Shown: positions 40,601 through 46,735, numbered from the stretch's first letter. The stretch: 64,000 nucleotides of DNA from Lucifuga dentata (GCA_014773175.1 VXCM01002784.1:82586-146585), one strand, 5' to 3'. Numbers and translations: made by a program. Notes: a model not told the origin generated them from the sequence alone.

Positions 40601-41436
40601 TCTTTTGTATCTGTAAAAGTTATACCACTGGATCTGCTTTATGTGAAATAATGGTGTCTTGTATGCAGTCTGAACATGTTGATATTCATGACACAATAAT
40701 AAAATTCAATATACTGTATATACTCGACTATAAGCCGACCCCCGATTCTGACCTGGAAATTTAGATTTTTAAAGAAACCTGCATATAAGCCGACCCCCTG
40801 ATGTTGTTCCATTTGTTCAGCAAATTCCCTGTGTTTCTGGGTATTGTCATAGTATTCCTGTGATTTTCTGAAAATAATCCACGTACCGGTAAACATGATA
40901 TTTATTTCAGCAGCTGATTACCATAACTGATGGATCACGGCTTACTGGCTGCTGCTAAATGTGCTGATAAGATGTTTAGTCAGGAAATACATCATTCTAA
41001 GGTATGATTAAACTATTTTCATGGGTAGTGGTAATGGTAGTATTTCTACTCCTGGAAATTTCCTTCTCTGGGATCTGATTTGAATTTCTCGTGTATAAGC
41101 CGACCCCCCATCTGCGTTGTGAAATTTGGTAAAAAAAAAAAAAAAACTTGGCTTATACTCGAGTATATACAGTAATTCAAATATGCTCATGTAAACCTAG
41201 TTTTAGCACTTACCGATTTGAGCGTTGTCATAAAGCAGGAGGTCGTAGGCGCCCTGGTAGCCCGTGCGATAGTTGGTTCGCGTGCCGCTATCCCACTGAA
41301 CCACCACCGTCTTGTCCGGCGTGGTGGTGCTTCCCTGTCGCCCAATCTCCACCACGGTGCCCACGTGGCCTTCGCCATCGTCCTGGTTTCCCCACTTCCA
41401 GTCCAGGCCACGCACCACGCGCATGCCCACCTCCAT
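350..41436 (-). CDS. mib2: mib2, E3 ubiquitin-protein ligase mind bomb 2 (18 coding exons)
   Basis: Mind bomb 2 ubiquitinates Notch ligands of the Delta/Jagged type in signal-sending cells and so drives their endocytosis; this role is family knowledge. The sequence shows exons joined by GT-AG sites with matching phases, giving about 930 residues: MIB/HERC2 domain (about 1-75), ZZ zinc finger (about 78-132), second MIB/HERC2 (about 150-232), Mib repeats (about 245-400), about nine ankyrin repeats (about 450-790), RING1 (about 830-875) and a partial RING2 (CPIC at about 914-917). The start [10 protein letters not shown] matches the family N-terminus closely; MIB2 is favoured over MIB1 by [26 protein letters not shown] and only two RINGs. 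Vertebrate MIB2 is about 1000 residues; here the end of RING2 is missing. Exons 5 and 14 contain single-N gaps with duplicated flanks that only appear to break the frame. Introns are swollen by transposons. Identity is very sure; the 3' end is not. Confidence 0.95.
614..679 (-). CDS. mib2: mib2 exon, second half of RING1
   Basis: A 66-nt exon between acceptor TTTTCTCAG and donor GTAAGG. It encodes [19 protein letters not shown], giving the C..C and final C-x2-C zinc ligands of RING1. Phase is 1 at both ends, matching the neighbouring exons. Confidence 0.92.
776..969 (-). CDS. mib2: mib2 exon, pre-RING linker and first half of RING1
   Basis: A 194-nt exon with donor GTGGGT and acceptor CGCTCAG. 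It encodes [16 protein letters not shown], then [20 protein letters not shown], the CLIC and CPCQH ligands of RING1. The block is GC-rich, as usual for this gene's exons. Plus-strand open frames over it are shadows. Confidence 0.93.
1048..1105. repeat. Imperfect hairpin of about 58 nt
   Basis: The arms CTCATCAACT...TTGGTTAAC and GTTAACCAA...AGTTGATGAG pair around a loop of about 6 nt (AGAGCT region), with partial pairing continuing outward. It is intronic, about 80 nt from the mib2 RING1 exon acceptor. Shape and size resemble a small-RNA precursor, but it could also be a decayed palindrome; no function is shown. Confidence 0.55.
1328..1912 (+). mobile_element. TTAA-MITE copy 1 (full length)
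   Basis: A 585-bp element with TTAA at both ends, starting TTAAAGGACCATACC and ending in its inverse. It has long terminal inverted repeats and the family core (CCCCGGTGGAGGCATAC). Forward orientation is defined by core motif TTCCCCGGTGGAGG on the plus strand. No transposase is encoded. Confidence 0.9.
2561..2739 (-). CDS. mib2: mib2 exon, last ankyrin repeat
   Basis: A 179-nt exon with acceptor CTCATGCAG and donor GTAGGC. It encodes [20 protein letters not shown], then [14 protein letters not shown], the final ankyrin-type repeat, and ends SFSERHR. It enters in phase 0 and leaves in phase 2, in step with its neighbours. Confidence 0.93.
3036..3442 (+). repeat. Three-copy interspersed repeat, copy 1
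   Basis: Shares motifs such as GCAAACAAAGCTAGCTCA and ATGGCAGGCTGCGGC with 32650-32995 and 46302-46735. The family is unclassified. The last 87 bases appear twice around the N at 3355, differing by one base (GTTCTGAC versus GTTCCGAC). Confidence 0.7.
4901..5447. mobile_element. Inverted-terminal-repeat element starting ATGCTGCGTTCACAG
   Basis: The left end ATGCTGCGTTCACAGACCTC pairs with GAGGTCTGTGAACGCAGCAT at the right end, about 547 bp apart. No open frame was recognised. It looks like a non-autonomous DNA transposon (possibly hAT-like); the target duplication is not clear. Confidence 0.6.
5449..5790 (+). repeat. 'CATAAAAC' interspersed repeat, copy 1
   Basis: Shares CTGTATTTGCCTCACATG, GATTCATAAAAC-like and CAGCTGATCA motifs with 10532-10860 and, inverted, 21000-21300. 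Class unknown. Confidence 0.6.
7186..7290 (+). mobile_element. LINE/SINE 3' tail remnant
   Basis: CACTTTGGGTTGCATTTACT, then GGTGCTATATAAAT, ending in (TGAT)n. This is the layout of 3' tails of L2-like fish retroelements (recalled family knowledge). No ORF is attached. Confidence 0.5.
7333..7593 (-). CDS. mib2: mib2 exon, ankyrin repeats 7-8 and Ser-rich linker
   Basis: A 261-nt exon, phase 0 at both ends. It encodes [20 protein letters not shown], then [12 protein letters not shown], and a Ser/Glu-rich segment ([16 protein letters not shown]) that varies in this family. The acceptor lies beside a (CA)n/(CT)n tract and the donor is GTGAGG. Confidence 0.95.
7687..7865 (+). mobile_element. TTAACCCT-type (piggyBac-like) MITE, truncated copy
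   Basis: Begins TTAACCCTCTGTAGTCTC and matches the better copy at 31755-31968 through TTGATTCTAGAATATTC to GTCGACAGGACTT; the right terminus is lost. The TTAA target and CCCT start suggest piggyBac type (inference). Confidence 0.6.
7948..8532 (+). mobile_element. TTAA-MITE copy 2 (full length)
   Basis: Forward orientation. The core is essentially the same as copy 1; the right end reads TTTAC instead of TTAA, so one target copy has mutated. Confidence 0.9.
8673..8864 (-). CDS. mib2: mib2 exon, ankyrin repeats 5-6 (assembly duplication inside)
   Basis: The acceptor TGTCTGCAG is just above 8864 and the donor is GTGAGC. It encodes [20 protein letters not shown], then [18 protein letters not shown]. 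The N at 8736 splits two identical 64-nt copies (8672-8735 and 8737-8800). Counting only one gives a 127-nt exon, and phase 2 in and 0 out fits both neighbours. The apparent frame break is therefore artificial. Confidence 0.92.
9474..9538. repeat. (GT)n/(CGTG)n microsatellite
   Basis: An uninterrupted GT run followed by five or so CGTG units, then GT again. Confidence 0.9.
9949..10531 (-). mobile_element. TTAA-MITE copy 3, nested in another repeat
   Basis: Reverse orientation with TTAA at both ends. The flanks (ATTCATAAAACACAG to the left, CATAAAAGCC further right) belong to the 'CATAAAAC' repeat, so this copy jumped into an older element. Confidence 0.85.
10532..10860 (+). repeat. 'CATAAAAC' interspersed repeat, copy 2
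   Basis: Matches 5449-5790 over most of its length, for example CTGTATTTGCCTCACATG and CAGCTGATCAATCA. Its left part probably lies at about 9880-9948, cut off by MITE copy 3. Confidence 0.6.
13371..13414. repeat. Perfect 20-bp inverted repeat with 4-nt loop
   Basis: GCTACATGATACAACCCAGC at 13371-13390 pairs without mismatch with 13395-13414. The loop is AGCA. It is intronic in mib2. It could be a young palindrome, a small-RNA hairpin or a fold-back assembly artefact. Confidence 0.75.
13655..13689. repeat. (TC)n microsatellite
   Basis: A pure CT run of about 35 nt. Minus-strand open frames with [10 protein letters not shown] runs through it are artefacts. Confidence 0.9.
13914..14523 (+). 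mobile_element. TTAA-MITE copy 4, with assembly gap
   Basis: Both TTAA ends and both terminal repeats are present. The middle is replaced by 156 Ns, probably because near-identical copies defeated the assembly. Confidence 0.88.
14139..14294. other. Assembly gap (156 N)
   Basis: A run of Ns inside MITE copy 4. Compared with full copies, the missing core is of about this size. Confidence 0.99.
16192..16346 (-). CDS. mib2: mib2 exon, ankyrin repeats 4-5
   Basis: A 155-nt exon with acceptor TTTCAATCAG and donor GTGAGT. It encodes [16 protein letters not shown], then [20 protein letters not shown], two ankyrin repeats with the TPLH/LLHH signatures. Phase is 0 in and 2 out. Confidence 0.95.
17435..17918. 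mobile_element. Tc1/mariner-type MITE (CAGCGCTGGCCAAAAGTACT)
   Basis: A 484-bp element with TA on each side. Its terminal inverted repeats start CAGCGCTGGCCAAAAGTACT and match for more than 40 bases (GTTTACACAAAAATACAGG at the right). No transposase frame. The termini resemble Tc1-like ends known from fish (recalled). Confidence 0.8.
18050..18125 (+). mobile_element. Retroelement 3' tail remnant
   Basis: CTCATGGGATCAATAACG followed by (CTTAT)-like repeats resembles the 3' tail of Rex/RTE-like fish retroelements. It stops about 20 nt from the mib2 exon donor at 18146. Confidence 0.4.
18147..18303 (-). CDS. mib2: mib2 exon, ankyrin repeats 2-3
   Basis: A 157-nt exon with acceptor TTGGTTTAG and donor GTGAGA. 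It encodes [20 protein letters not shown], then [19 protein letters not shown], ending ADVNLQ. The phase completes the split glycine codon from the previous exon. Confidence 0.95.
18650..18940. mobile_element. Inverted-repeat element (MITE-like)
   Basis: AATAGGTCAAAGCTACAGCG at the left pairs with CGCTGTAGCTTTGACCTATT at the right; pairing extends outward through ACGTACT and TTTTTCTC. It is about 290 bp and flanked by long A runs. Class unknown. Confidence 0.65.
19976..20002. repeat. (TG)n microsatellite next to a splice donor
   Basis: Read on the mib2 strand this is (CA)n starting within 6 nt of the donor GTGAGC of the 20008-20156 exon. Confidence 0.9.
20008..20156 (-). CDS. mib2: mib2 exon, ankyrin repeats 1-2
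   Basis: A 149-nt exon with acceptor GACACTGGCAG and donor GTGAGC. It encodes [20 protein letters not shown], then [16 protein letters not shown], the first ankyrin repeat and the start of the second. It enters in phase 0 and leaves in phase 2. Confidence 0.95.
20610..20999 (-). mobile_element. TTAA-MITE copy 5, internally deleted
   Basis: A 390-bp reverse-orientation copy with both terminal repeats and TTAA ends. The core between the GGTAGGAAAAACAT region and TTTATGGAAAAATT-like sequence is missing about 190 bp. Confidence 0.85.
21000..21300 (-). repeat. 'CATAAAAC' interspersed repeat, copy 3
   Basis: Inverted copy of 10532-10860: GTGTTTTATGAATCGCTTCC, CACGTGAGGCAAAAACAG and CATGACGGTG match in reverse complement. 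It directly abuts MITE copy 5, which probably inserted into it. Confidence 0.55.
21715..21916 (-). other. Coding-like segment beside mib2 ankyrin exons
   Basis: After a good acceptor (CCTTTTGCTGCAG) the minus strand stays open in phase 0: [20 protein letters not shown], then SGGDTLHYT. The last residues and the bases TGCACTACACTG resemble the end of the 20008-20156 exon (GDTALHYT). The acceptor is only about 31 nt from the preceding exon's donor, too close for a normal intron, and the N at 21826 with duplicated flanks confuses the region. It could be an alternative exon, an exon relic or chance. Confidence 0.3.
21948..22081 (-). CDS. mib2: mib2 exon before the ankyrin repeats
   Basis: A 134-nt exon with acceptor GTTTGTGCAG and donor GTTAGT (weaker than its neighbours). 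It encodes [20 protein letters not shown], then [20 protein letters not shown], the linker leading into the ankyrin array. Confidence 0.93.
22082..22636 (-). other. mib2 intron, mostly unique sequence
   Basis: About 0.55 kb. A plus-strand open frame (22290-22751) crosses this intron and the next exon and is a shadow. A short CACA-rich tract lies at about 22302-22335. Confidence 0.8.
22637..22799 (-). CDS. mib2: mib2 exon, end of Mib repeat region
   Basis: A 163-nt exon with acceptor TTCATCCAG and donor GTAAGG. It encodes [20 protein letters not shown], then TWTFNPSCL, matching the second Mib repeat. The frame stays open into the intron, but the strong donor and phase match to the next exon set the end. 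Confidence 0.92.
22800..23838 (-). other. mib2 intron, mostly unique sequence
   Basis: About 1.0 kb, with no recognised repeats or coding sequence. Confidence 0.8.
23839..23943 (-). CDS. mib2: mib2 exon, Mib repeat region
   Basis: A 105-nt exon, phase 0 at both ends. The acceptor follows a long pyrimidine tract (TTAACCCCTAG); the donor is GTATGC. It encodes [20 protein letters not shown], then [11 protein letters not shown], the signature of Mib repeat 2. Confidence 0.94.
24114..24221 (-). CDS. mib2: mib2 exon, Mib repeat region
   Basis: A 108-nt exon, phase 0 at both ends, with acceptor GTGTTTTCAG and donor GTACGC. It encodes [19 protein letters not shown], then [12 protein letters not shown] second AG 11 nt inside the exon would shift the frame, so the outer acceptor is chosen. 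Confidence 0.95.
24535..25044 (-). mobile_element. TTAA-MITE copy 6, with small gap
   Basis: Reverse orientation. Five Ns at 24829-24833 replace part of the core. It ends TTTACAGTATT, the same altered end and downstream flank as copy 15. Confidence 0.88.
25045..25190 (+). repeat. Flank shared with MITE copy 15
   Basis: About 150 bp, from CAGTATTATATGTTGCACTA to GGATTCCTTAAAT, recur almost unchanged at 58094-58244, immediately after the other MITE copy with the same altered end. Confidence 0.85.
25200..25345 (-). mobile_element. TTAA-MITE terminal fragment
   Basis: A single terminal repeat plus subterminal part: GCAAAATATCAGGAAAACTG to GGGTGCTATGCTCTTTTAAG. The other half is absent. Confidence 0.75.
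25665..25807 (-). CDS. mib2: mib2 exon, start of Mib repeats
   Basis: A 143-nt exon with acceptor CTGTCCGTCCAG and donor GTATTA. It encodes [20 protein letters not shown], then [12 protein letters not shown], the first Mib repeat. Phase is 1 in and 0 out. Confidence 0.94.
25936..26490 (+). repeat. Unclassified repeat, copy 1
   Basis: Shares GTGTACTTTAA, TTTTGAATTATTAAACTTTA, CATTAAACT.AATGCAGAGC and other motifs with 50660-51075, and is itself partly tandem (about 170-bp units with AACTTCAAAC and GTGTTCAGCTTGA). Class unknown. Confidence 0.65.
26530..26788 (-). CDS. mib2: mib2 exon, second MIB/HERC2 domain (assembly duplication inside)
   Basis: It encodes [39 protein letters not shown] and [13 protein letters not shown]. 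The N at 26686 separates two identical 63-nt copies (26623-26685 and 26687-26749); with one copy counted the exon is 195 nt, phase 1 at both ends, and the frame is intact. The acceptor follows a (GT)n run instead of a normal pyrimidine tract. Confidence 0.93.
26789..28756 (-). other. mib2 intron with a diverged MITE
   Basis: About 2.0 kb. It starts with the (CA)n tract at the acceptor (26791-26804), includes diverged TTAA-MITE copy 7 (27580-28148) and homopolymer gaps at 28111 and 28313. Confidence 0.8.
27580..28148 (+). mobile_element. TTAA-MITE copy 7 (diverged subfamily)
   Basis: TTAAAGGATCATACCGG at the left, CACCGGTATGGTCCTTTAA at the right, TTAA both sides. Its core is clearly older than in the main group and closest to copy 11 (shared CATGCAG/GTATGCAGGTTGTATTTATTG). 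Confidence 0.8.
28757..28863 (-). CDS. mib2: mib2 exon, start of second MIB/HERC2 domain
   Basis: A 107-nt exon with acceptor TCTTATCACAG and donor GTGAGT. It encodes [20 protein letters not shown], then [14 protein letters not shown], the hallmark opening of the MIB/HERC2 fold. Confidence 0.95.
28927..29508 (-). mobile_element. TTAA-MITE copy 8 (full length)
   Basis: Reverse orientation, TTAA at both ends, intact core; only about 65 nt upstream of a mib2 exon acceptor. Confidence 0.9.
31755..31968 (+). mobile_element. TTAACCCT-type (piggyBac-like) MITE
   Basis: Starts TTAACCCTCTGGAGTCTC and ends GATGTCAGAGGGTTCA, short inverted ends with TTAA at the left and TTCA at the right. About 214 bp, no ORF. 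Partial copy at 7687. Confidence 0.7.
32650..32995 (+). repeat. Three-copy interspersed repeat, copy 2
   Basis: Matches 3036-3442 and 46302-46735 (CAGGTTTGTTGCTCAGGACC, GCAAACAAAGCTAGCTCA). Holds about two of the GGCAGGATACGCTCC units that expand to five in copy 3. Confidence 0.7.
33844..34828 (+). mobile_element. TTAA-MITE copy 9, interrupted by another transposon
   Basis: TTAA at both ends and both terminal repeats are present, but the element is 985 bp because a TA-flanked element of about 410 bp sits in its core. Confidence 0.88.
34184..34594. mobile_element. Nested TA-type MITE (CAGGCAGTCCCTGGGTTA)
   Basis: Inverted ends CAGGCAGTCCCTGGG and GGGGACTGCCTG with TA on each side, inserted in the core of TTAA-MITE copy 9 and carrying an internal (GA)n(GT)n run at about 34330-34370. 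TA target suggests Tc1/mariner type. Confidence 0.8.
35682..36267 (+). mobile_element. TTAA-MITE copy 10 (full length)
   Basis: Forward orientation, TTAA both sides, about 586 bp, core as in copies 1, 2 and 8. Confidence 0.9.
36690..36790 (+). repeat. Common teleost repeat fragment
   Basis: GTGCCTTGCTCAAGGGCACC is a motif seen widely in fish genomes (recalled). Short and undated here. Confidence 0.45.
38954..39125 (-). CDS. mib2: mib2 exon, ZZ zinc finger
   Basis: A 172-nt exon with acceptor TTTCCTGCAG and donor GTGAGT. It encodes [20 protein letters not shown], then [20 protein letters not shown] and [14 protein letters not shown]: all Cys and His zinc ligands of the ZZ finger are present. 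Confidence 0.96.
40120..40374 (+). pseudogene. LINE ORF2 C-terminal remnant
   Basis: 84 residues resembling the Cys/His tail that follows reverse transcriptase in non-LTR retrotransposons: [15 protein letters not shown], then [10 protein letters not shown] and [14 protein letters not shown], the R-L-C...HFLL-C..Y pattern. One expected Cys is changed (CDSL for C..C). The rest of ORF2 is absent, so it is dead. Clade not determined. Confidence 0.6.
40714..41172. mobile_element. TA-type MITE (CTGTATATACTCG)
   Basis: Inverted ends CTGTATATACTCGACTATAA and GGCTTATACTCGAGTATATA(CAG), TA on each side, about 459 bp; repeated internal ATAAGCCGACCCCC. No ORF. Confidence 0.8.
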
Positions 41437-41612
41437 GCTGCCTCTGATGGGTCCTGGCCCGGGGGCTGGGCGCAAGGGCCGGGGCCTGGCGGCGCTGTCG
41501 TTTCCGCTACTGCTGCACCACCGCGGCTTGTGAGGTGCAGCGCCGGCTCGAGGAGACGATAGCACGGGCAAGGACGGCAGCAAGGGGGTTTCCGGAAACA
41601 GATCAGGAGGGA
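41214..41612 (-). CDS. mib2: mib2 exon 2, start codon and first MIB/HERC2 domain
   Basis: The acceptor TTTTACCTCCAG is at 41613-41620 and donor GTAAGT follows 41214. ATG at 41434-41436 (context AGCATGG) starts [16 protein letters not shown], then [20 protein letters not shown] and [17 protein letters not shown]. The frame remains open for about 58 codons upstream to the acceptor (proline-rich), but joined to exon 1 it meets an in-frame TGA, so this ATG is preferred. Other isoforms could use the upstream part. Confidence 0.93.
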
Positions 41613-42327
41613 CTGGAGGTAAAAGAAGATGAGATTAAAACCTGAATAAAACCAGGAGAAATGAGTCGGTGCAGCAACAAAACCACAGGAGGATATATTA
41701 ACAAATTCTAAGTTTAATAAGAATAGATTAATAGACATGCCTGTTATAATAATAATAATGTTATAATTTTTTCATCTCTCCAGTTCTTCATATATAATAA
41801 AGTAAGTTAAACAACAAAATATGGATGTTTATATAAAGAACTAAAAATGGCAGATTTTTATTTTTTTAAATACCCAGTAATAAAGCATATTTCTTTTTCT
41901 TCAGACATCATGCTTGCATCCCAGTGAGTTTAATTTATTCATTTTTGAGTACATAAAGTGTGTATGACAGCTAAAGAAGTCGGTAATTTCACAGTGAAAA
42001 CTTGTGAAAACTTTTCACTTATTACTCTGTCTTCGTGCCAAAGCTTCATTCTGGCTTCCAAACCAGGAAATCACACAACCTGTGCTCTGTGGATGTGTCA
42101 GTCAGCGGCTGCGGTGGGATGTGTGAAACAGCGTGTCTTATGTCTCAGTATTTTTAAAGCGGCGTTTCCTCTCTGGCAGCAGGTCGTTCAGCGGATGCCC
42201 TGCTGCGTGTCATGACACACTTCTGCAGAGAGCAGCTGGACACCGCTGTGCTAATCAGATCCTGACCAAACACACACATTTACATCCTTAGCAGGACAGT
42301 CTCTTCACTTCATTTGTTCCCTAAGCC

Positions 42328-42835
42328 TTAAAGGACCATACCAGTTATTTTGCATGTTTGAGCCCAGGAAATACTAGTGTACTAGTAGTAAAGTGTATTT
42401 AAATTTTTGCGATATTTTGTCAAATCTTTTAAAATCAAATGTTCAGGTGATACACCCACCTTAAAATTCTATGGTTTGAATGCTAACACAGACGCCACGA
42501 TCGTGTTAATTTCTCGCTCTTCTTCTGGGACTATATTCCCTGGCGGAGACGCACATTTTCTTTCTGTAGTTCAGAGTTGAAATGCTAAAATTATGTGACT
42601 GACAAAAAATTTAATAGACATTTTGTTTGTTTTGACGGATTACGTATCTCAAGCACGTTTCAAGTTGATTTTTATGCTGCACTGGAATGAATGGCAGTCT
42701 GGAAGGTAAGAAAAACAATTCTAAAATTTACTGCTCCAGTAGTTTGCATCGGAAAATGGCTGGCAGTAATGTAATGTGTATGCAGGTTGTATTTATTGGA
42801 CTCAAACATGCAAAATCGCTGGTATTGTCCTTTAA
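42328..42835 (+). mobile_element. TTAA-MITE copy 11 (diverged subfamily)
   Basis: TTAA on both sides and family ends, but internally diverged and shorter (508 bp); groups with copy 7. Confidence 0.8.
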
Positions 42836-43656
42836 CAGTAACACATACCTAATCCTCATTCTAATTTATACCCAGCCCTAAACTAAACATCTAACAAATT
42901 AGTTGTTATAAAAAAAAAGTGCAAGTTGTAAGCATGTAAGGTGAGCATATTAGACAAAAGTATTTCTGATTTTGTCTCATATTTCCATCAAATTAAATTA
43001 AAAATATGGGGCTGTTATATACCATGATGGACTATAAATTCAGCCCATAAAGAGAAAAGAAAGTCCTTAAAACATGAATAAAACTGCCTCATAAAGAATC
43101 TATAGTCTCAGCCATCTTAACAGTTATATTGCTGCTTAAGCCTAAAATTATACATCACTCAGAAAATATTAATTCTTTTATTAATTTCTGACCACCTCAT
43201 AACCTGGAATTCCTAACATAACGTTTGGACTCGCATTTAGGAATTGGTGAGCTTCCCATTTAATAACAGTACAACACCCATGTCTTTTAGACTTCTTTTA
43301 AACTCTGTAACCCACATATCAGGTATCCCTTTCCAGACCTGTCTGGACCTGACCGTTGTTGTTGTAACAAGAAGAAATAAAGACCAGCCAGACTTCCTCC
43401 CTCTACTGATGATTCTTCACTTGGTCATTGGAAACTAGAACAAACACAGGAAGCAGTGCTGATGTGGAAGCTGGAGTCAGCGATAAAGAAAGGACGTTCT
43501 GACCATTAATGAGCAGCCAATCAGATCCTCTAATTACATGTCGTTCATTTTGGTTGTATTTCTGTGTCTGGTCACAACAAAACAAACATGTCCGAGGTTT
43601 GACAAATGTCAGCTTTATATAACTGCTCACAGAATGTATATAATTATATAAGGTCT

Positions 43657-44218
43657 TTAAAGGACCATACCACCCATTTTGCATGTTTGAGCCTAATATA
43701 TTCAATTTTCATACATGTTACGTTACTGACAATCATTTCCCAAAGGATAAAACCATATTTCAGCTTTCCTGATATTTTGCTAAATCTCTTAATCTTTCAA
43801 AATCAAATATTCAAGTGATACACCCACCTTAAAAATCCATGTTTCTCCTGCTAATAGTTACACAGCCTTATGAAGTCACGGTCCTTTAAATTTTTCCATA
43901 AACGCAGGTCTTCTTTTGGGACTATATTCCCCGGTGGAGGCATACATTCACTCCACGCTTTTTATTGCACTTAAATGCTAAAAATACAAAACTTCAAAAA
44001 AACCTGAATACATGTCTCACACAACGTTTCAAGTACCAACAAGTTGATTTTAATAGCAGAATGAACTGAAACCAATGGAGGTCTGGAAGGTAGGAAAAAC
44101 ATTTTTAATTCACCGTTCCAGAAGTATGCTTTGGGAAATGATTATCAGTAACGTTACATGTATGAAAATTGAATATATTAGGCTCAACCATGCAAAAATG
44201 GATGGCATGGTCCTTTAA
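43657..44218 (+). mobile_element. TTAA-MITE copy 12
   Basis: Forward orientation, TTAA both sides; a small deletion removes the TTGGTGATGATGGATTACC part of the core. Confidence 0.9.
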
Positions 44219-46301
44219 TGAAAAAAGGTGACAGGAATTAAGGAGAGAAGGACATCCAAAGAGGTCAGAAATGTTCCACGTGGGAAACGCAAACAATTAT
44301 AAATAATCTTTCAGTGCTGTTAAGTTCAGCTAAACTAGGCTAATAGTTCCTCAAAAAGTGGAACACGCACGCTAAATGTGAGCACTTTTTACTCCAAATG
44401 AAAGTCTCACTCTCACAGGCCTTACTGCGTATTAACACCATCCTAAAGGCCTAAATGCTGCTGTATGGAGAGAGAAAGTGGAGCTTTCTGAAAATGCTGA
44501 TGCCTGATTGTCAGATGATCGTCCTCTCACAAACGCTGCAAAAAACTTATTATTGCAGGAATGTTAAGAAGCAAATTTTCTGTTGTCTGAGTTACTTTTA
44601 TTACTGTATTTTCACTGAAATATCTGTTTTGTTTGAGGTATCTGCTATATTACAGACTGGAGATTTGACTTAAGTCCTCTATGCTAAGAATTCGCTGGTT
44701 AATCTTGCTTACTTGGCTGCATTTATGACCTTAAATCAAATAACCAGTGTATATTTGTGCAGTCATCTGTCAACAGAAACAGAAAGACATCTGTGCAAAG
44801 ACCATTTATATTGCAAAATGTAACAGAGCTTTACCCTAAAAAACAAAACACACACAAAATAAAGCTTAGTGGATCATCTGAACGTTTGTAAAAAGGGTCT
44901 AATCCAGCCAGCCTCGCTCCTTAGCAGATACGGCATAATCCACTGTTTTGTTAAGGTAAATAAGGATGAGGAAAAAAAGAGGATTAAACATTATTCTACT
45001 GGTTTTGACAATAAACATGTAATGAATGATCTAACAGGGCATTAAGTGGGCAAAATCTGCTATATAATGACAGCAGTATTTGTGTAGAAATTTGTGTAGA
45101 ACTTCTATTAGGAAAGCTGCTGCTGTTGTAATCCGTCTGGCCTTTTTCCAGTAATGTAGCTCAAAATCAGATTCTGACACGCTGGTTTTACGCTGTGCTC
45201 ACACAAAACTCTAATACATCCAAAAATAATCTACAAAAAGCCTGTTTTCATCCAGAAGAGAGCTCTGAAATTCTCTGATATCCACGTTAGCTTGTAGCAA
45301 GCATGCTAACTCAGACCCACGCTTCTCGCTGCACGCCTGCGTTTGGCCATCAGAGTCATTAATAAACAATTATTGATACTGATCTGTGTTCAATCACCAA
45401 TCATTGCTATTCAACTGACTAATACAACCAGAAATATTACCTCAAACACTGACAAATCTCTACCATCACCAAATACTCACACATGAATACAGTATTAACC
45501 TCGCCTCTTCAATTTATCTGCTGATTTTTACCAAATCTTCCAATAATAGGGCACACAGATGTTTGTAATGTGGCTGAAATTACACTCGCACTATATCACG
45601 ATTACAAAGTCGCTTTAAAGGCATTTGATTCAACATGAAAACATAAGGGGATAAAAGGGATTAAATGAGGGAAAGGAGGCTGCAAATACTCCATTTACTG
45701 TCTAAAATGACAGTTTAGCCTCTTTATGTGCTGGATTATTGTCCCAGCTAGTCATTTAACATTTTAGCATGCAAACAAAGCGGTCTGTCAGATGGTGTTC
45801 CCACATCTCTCAGCATATATGTGTAGATGTTTCATATGAATCCATTATTATCAAATTACAGCTGGATGTTCTGACAATATCTGGCCAATGCCGTTATGAA
45901 GAGTCTCCGACAGAAGACAGAAAAGTATCCTCCCTCCTACATTTAATAAAATTGTCCTTCTACCCACACAAACCCACCTTTCCCAGCCCGACTCCCCGTG
46001 CCGCCCCCACCCTGCGCGTTCCAGAGAGAATTCAGGCCAAGCACGCTGATATCTTATCATTATTAAATAGACTGGGACTGGTTCTGACAAGCACAAAGCA
46101 GCACGGGGGTCCAGGGCCGCCTGGACCTACACAACAGATTCATACTCCAGATACACAGGGACAAAATATTTACAGGTTACGGCTGCATTCCACAAAAATT
46201 TAAGTTAAAAAGTTAAAAACACCAATCTTATCTGCCTAAATCCCAAAGCGAAGAATCCCATCCTCACAAAATGACTAGCATATCACTTTTTGTTAGCTAA
46301 G

Positions 46302-46735
46302 TATAAAGACAGAAATCTCTGTCTGTAGCACCAACATCTCTAGAACCCGGCACCGTATGAAGTTCAAACTCAACAGGTTTATTGCTCAGGACCCAAAGAC
46401 GTGCAGCGTCACATGTGAAGTTTGGATGAGCAGTTCTCAAATGAAGCTGTGCCGGTAAAAAGTAGTTCATGTGGCAGGATACGCTCCAGGCATGGCAGGA
46501 TACGCTCCAGGCGTGGCAGGATACGCTCCAGGCGTGGCAGGATACGCTCCAGGAGTGGCAGGATACGCTCCAGTCCAGCACCACGGTCTCAACCCAACCC
46601 CGCACAGCAAACAAAGCTAGCTCACGAGGACCAGCAGAACTAAATTATGGCAGGCTGCTGCGCTCACCATAAAGTCCAGCCCAGTCCGAACACGCATGTT
46701 TGGAATGGACGCTGCACTAGTTCTACCAAATTTCA
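46302..46735 (+). repeat. Three-copy interspersed repeat, copy 3
   Basis: Same family as 3036 and 32650; contains the expanded 21-bp minisatellite at 46471-46573. Confidence 0.7.
46471..46573 (+). repeat. 21-bp minisatellite, five units
   Basis: Units with core GGCAGGATACGCTCCAGG repeat head to tail nearly perfectly. Because 21 is a multiple of three, open frames with repeated WQDTLQA or SVSCHA arise on both strands; these are not genes. Confidence 0.95.

Larger units (their letters stand above)
39126..41213 (-). other. mib2 intron with LINE remnant and MITE
   Basis: About 2.1 kb. Contains a retroelement-like tail (about 39960-40018), a LINE ORF2 remnant on the plus strand (40120-40374) and a TA-type MITE (40714-41172) that stops about 40 nt short of the next exon. 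Confidence 0.85.

Noticed and set aside
41218..41562. Plus-strand 114-residue frame over mib2 exon 2
   Set aside because: Shadow of GC-rich mib2 coding sequence.
45769..46203. 144-residue plus-strand frame in mib2 intron 1
   Set aside because: No domain, no splice support, ordinary composition; chance is the simplest reading.
46471..46573. CRISPR-like array
   Set aside because: Head-to-tail units without spacers, in a vertebrate genome.
46297..46672. Repeat proteins such as WQDTLQA and SVSCHAW
   Set aside because: Translation of a 21-bp minisatellite on either strand, inside an interspersed repeat.
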